The notes under the pieces were generated by a model. The model was not told where the DNA came from, did no database searches, and worked only from the letters and a program-made list of their open reading frames with translations. A stretch of 64,000 bases of DNA from Klebsiella ornithinolytica NBRC 105727 = ATCC 31898. GTDB taxonomy: Bacteria > Pseudomonadota > Gammaproteobacteria > Enterobacterales > Enterobacteriaceae. The stretch is taken from contig NZ_BCYR01000003.1 in NCBI RefSeq assembly GCF_001598295.1, positions 310,001 through 374,000 of the forward strand, in the 5' to 3' direction. Shown one piece after another: positions 61,701 to 64,000 of this stretch (its first letter is position 1; the number at the start of each line of letters is the position of its first letter). The translations under genes were made by a program, and so were the position numbers.

Positions 61701-62485
61701 CTATCAACAAAGAAGATGAGAAGATTCGCTTTCGCGATATTCAGGCCCAGCCGCGCAAAATCATCTCCAGTCCGACCTGGTCCGGGCTGGAAAGCGAGCA
61801 CGTCTCCTACAACGCCGGCTACACCAATGTCCATGAACTGATCCCCTGGCGCACGCTCTCCGGCCGCCAGCAGCTGTATCAGGATCATCCGTGGATGCGC
61901 GCCTTCGGTGAAAGTCTGGTGGTCTACCGGCCGCCGATTGATACCCGGAGCGTCAGCCATATGCATCAGATTCCGCCGAACGGCTTCCCGGAAAAGGCGC
62001 TCAATTTCCTCACCCCGCACCAGAAATGGGGGATTCACTCCACCTACAGCGAAAACCTGCTGATGCTGACCCTGTCGCGCGGCGGGCCGATCGTCTGGAT
62101 CAGTGAAACCGACGCCAGAGAGCTTGGCATTGAGGACAACGACTGGATTGAGGCCTTCAACGCCAACGGTGCGCTCACCGCCCGGGCGGTGGTCAGCCAG
62201 CGCGTACCGCCCGGCATGACCATGATGTACCACGCGCAGGAGCGCATCATGAACATTCCCGGATCTGAAGTCACCGGCCGTCGCGGCGGCATTCATAACT
62301 CGGTGACCCGCATTTGCCCGAAACCCACCCACATGATTGGCGGCTATGCGCAGCTGGCCTACGGCTTTAACTATTACGGTACCGTCGGCTCCAACCGCGA
62401 TGAGTTCATCATGATTCGTAAAATGAAAAACATTAACTGGCTGGATGACGAAGGTCGCGATCAGGTACAGGAGGCGAAAAAATGA
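58745..62485 (+). CDS. narZ: Nitrate reductase Z alpha subunit
   Basis: A 1246-residue bis-MGD molybdoenzyme, the same length as E. coli NarZ and sharing its C-terminal '[16 protein letters not shown]'. The N-terminal FS0 cluster region is '[11 protein letters not shown]' and 'HEPRGCPRG'. The molybdenum-Asp region is '[20 protein letters not shown]'. It reduces nitrate to nitrite on the cytoplasmic side of the membrane. The ATG at 58745 follows GGAGCAGGAG; the open frame extends into the repeat upstream and that part is not coding. Its stop overlaps narY (ATGA). Confidence 0.95.
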   Translation: [1246 protein letters not shown]

Positions 62486-64000
62486 AAATCCGCTCACAAG
62501 TTGGAATGGTGCTCAATCTCGACAAATGCATCGGCTGCCACACCTGCTCGGTCACCTGCAAGAACGTCTGGACCGGGCGCGAAGGGATGGAATACGCCTG
62601 GTTTAACAACGTCGAAACCAAACCCGGTATCGGCTACCCGAAAAACTGGGAAGACCAGGAAGAGTGGCAAGGCGGCTGGATCCGCGGGATCACCGGTAAG
62701 CTGACGCCGCGCCTCGGCAACCGCGTTGGCGTGTTGGCAAAAATCTTCGCCAACCCGCAGCTGCCGGGCATCGACGACTATTACGAACCCTTCACCTACG
62801 ATTACCAGCATCTGCATACCGCGCCGGAGAGCCAGCATCTGCCTACCGCCCGCCCCCGTTCGCTGATTAGCGGTAAGCGAATGGATAAAATCAGCTGGGG
62901 CCCCAACTGGGAAGAGCTGCTTGGCGGCGAGTTTGAAAAGCGCGCCCGTGACCGTAACTTCGAAGCCATGCAGAAAGAGATGTACGGCCAGTTTGAAAAC
63001 ACCTTCATGATGTATCTGCCGCGCCTGTGCGAACACTGCCTTAACCCGAGCTGCGTCGCGACCTGCCCGAGCGGGGCTATCTATAAGCGCGAAGAGGATG
63101 GCATCGTACTGATCGATCAGGATAAATGCCGCGGCTGGCGCATGTGCATCAGCGGCTGCCCGTACAAAAAAATCTACTTTAACTGGAAGAGCGGCAAATC
63201 GGAGAAGTGCATCTTCTGCTATCCGCGGATTGAATCCGGCCAGCCGACGGTCTGTTCGGAAACCTGCGTCGGGCGCATTCGCTACCTCGGCGTGCTGCTG
63301 TATGACGCCGACCGGATTGAGGAAGCGGCCAGCACCGAACATGAAACCGACCTCTATGAACGCCAGTGCGAGGTATTCCTCGACCCGCACGACCCGGCGG
63401 TGATTGAAGAGGCGCTGAAACAAGGGATCCCGCATAACGTCATCGACGCGGCGCAGAAATCGCCGGTGTATAAACTGGCGATGGACTGGAAGCTGGCGCT
63501 ACCGCTGCACCCGGAGTATCGCACCCTGCCGATGGTCTGGTACGTCCCGCCGCTGTCACCGATTCAGTCGGTCGCCGACGCCGGCGGCCTGCCAAATAAT
63601 GGCAGCATTCTGCCTGCCGTCGAAAGCCTGCGCATTCCGGTGCAGTATCTCGCCAACCTGCTGAGCGCCGGCGATACCGGCCCGGTGCTGCGCGCCCTGA
63701 AACGCATGATGGCGATGCGCCACTACAAACGCTCACAGACCGTCGAAGGAGTGACCGACACCCGGGCTATCGAAGAGGTGGGCTTAAGCGTGGAACAGGT
63801 CGAGGAGATGTACCGCTACCTGGCCATCGCTAACTACGAAGATCGCTTCGTGATCCCCACCAGCCACCGGGAAATGGCGGAAGATGCTTTCCCGGAACGC
63901 AACGGCTGCGGATTTACCTTCGGCGATGGCTGTCACGGGTCGGATACCAAATTCAACCTGTTCAACAGCCAGCGCATCGACGCGATCAACATCGGGGAGA
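62482..64000 (+). CDS. narY: Nitrate reductase Z beta subunit (3' end outside window)
   Basis: The frame starts M-K-I-R-S-Q-V-G-M-V-L-N-L and stays open to the window edge, covering about 506 of an expected 514 or so residues. Iron-sulfur ligands are in 'CIGCHTCSVTCK', 'CEHCLNPSCVATCPSG', 'CRGWRMCISGCPYKK' (the Trp marks the [3Fe-4S] site) and 'CIFCYPRIESGQPTVC'. It carries electrons from NarV to NarZ. GAGGCG precedes the overlapping ATGA start. narW and narV should follow beyond the window. Confidence 0.95.
   Translation, partial: MKIRSQVGMVLNLDKCIGCHTCSVTCKNVWTGREGMEYAWFNNVETKPGIGYPKNWEDQEEWQGGWIRGITGKLTPRLGNRVGVLAKIFANPQLPGIDDYYEPFTYDYQHLHTAPESQHLPTARPRSLISGKRMDKISWGPNWEELLGGEFEKRARDRNFEAMQKEMYGQFENTFMMYLPRLCEHCLNPSCVATCPSGAIYKREEDGIVLIDQDKCRGWRMCISGCPYKKIYFNWKSGKSEKCIFCYPRIESGQPTVCSETCVGRIRYLGVLLYDADRIEEAASTEHETDLYERQCEVFLDPHDPAVIEEALKQGIPHNVIDAAQKSPVYKLAMDWKLALPLHPEYRTLPMVWYVPPLSPIQSVADAGGLPNNGSILPAVESLRIPVQYLANLLSAGDTGPVLRALKRMMAMRHYKRSQTVEGVTDTRAIEEVGLSVEQVEEMYRYLAIANYEDRFVIPTSHREMAEDAFPERNGCGFTFGDGCHGSDTKFNLFNSQRIDAINIGE

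Noticed and set aside
61088-62497. 469-codon open frame antisense to narZ
   Set aside because: It is a shadow of the high-GC narZ coding strand and has no start signal or recognisable domain.

Overview
The window reads as chromosomal DNA of a Klebsiella species of the K. pneumoniae complex. This is inferred from the sequence. The backbone genes osmC, sra, maeA, adhP, fdnGHI, yddG, narU and narZY follow the E. coli/Salmonella order, and they are interrupted by genes typical of Klebsiella. These are the bestrophin channel homologue with the I62/I66/F70 neck known from KpBest, a benABCD-catBCA benzoate island, the smvA/smvR cationic-biocide efflux pair, and the operon whose protein families I recall being named after KPN_0185x loci. 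GC content is high throughout except for an AT-rich patch at about 24.7-26.0 kb.

Layout. 0-9 kb: the end of an MFS transporter, a LysR regulator, an AraC/LysE pair, the molybdoenzyme YdeP, bestrophin YneE, a DUF2236 oxygenase-like protein and OsmC. 9.2-20.4 kb: two convergent operons that appear to form one uncharacterised aromatic ring-cleavage system. The plus-strand operon holds an extradiol dioxygenase, an MFS transporter, a flavin monooxygenase and an amidohydrolase. The minus-strand set holds an SDR, an NTF2-like protein, an FAH-family hydrolase, a DUF3500 protein, a porin, a RidA-like protein and a PadR-DUF2218 regulator. Both operon promoters carry nearly the same motif, GATATATCTCAA(A)TTG, and the regulator promoter carries a related palindrome, which suggests one shared regulator. 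20.6-24.6 kb: a LysR regulator divergent from a degenerate metallo-beta-lactamase-fold protein, then the small gene sra and maeA. 24.7-27.9 kb: an AT-rich orphan M15 peptidase, then an ABC-F ATPase preceded by a short leader ORF with alternative hairpins.

27.9-41.7 kb: a MarR-GNAT fusion, an exported pyrophosphatase, adhP, a six-gene oligopeptide-type ABC/LLM-monooxygenase/alkylhydroperoxidase operon, araJ, a glycine-zipper protein, ppk2 and a VOC protein. 41.7-47.4 kb: formate dehydrogenase-N (fdnGHI, with an in-frame UGA selenocysteine codon) and yddG. 47.4-54.7 kb: benzoate to catechol (benABCD) and catechol ortho-cleavage (catBCA) with a divergent IclR regulator. 54.7-64 kb: smvA/smvR, narU, a REP/BIME repeat, narZ and most of narY.

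Formate dehydrogenase-N and nitrate reductase Z together form an anaerobic formate-to-nitrate respiratory set. The rest is mainly catabolism of aromatic compounds, transport and stress functions. Start codons were chosen by ribosome-binding site and family length where these were informative. Functional names rest on recognised motifs and remembered homologues, not on database searches.
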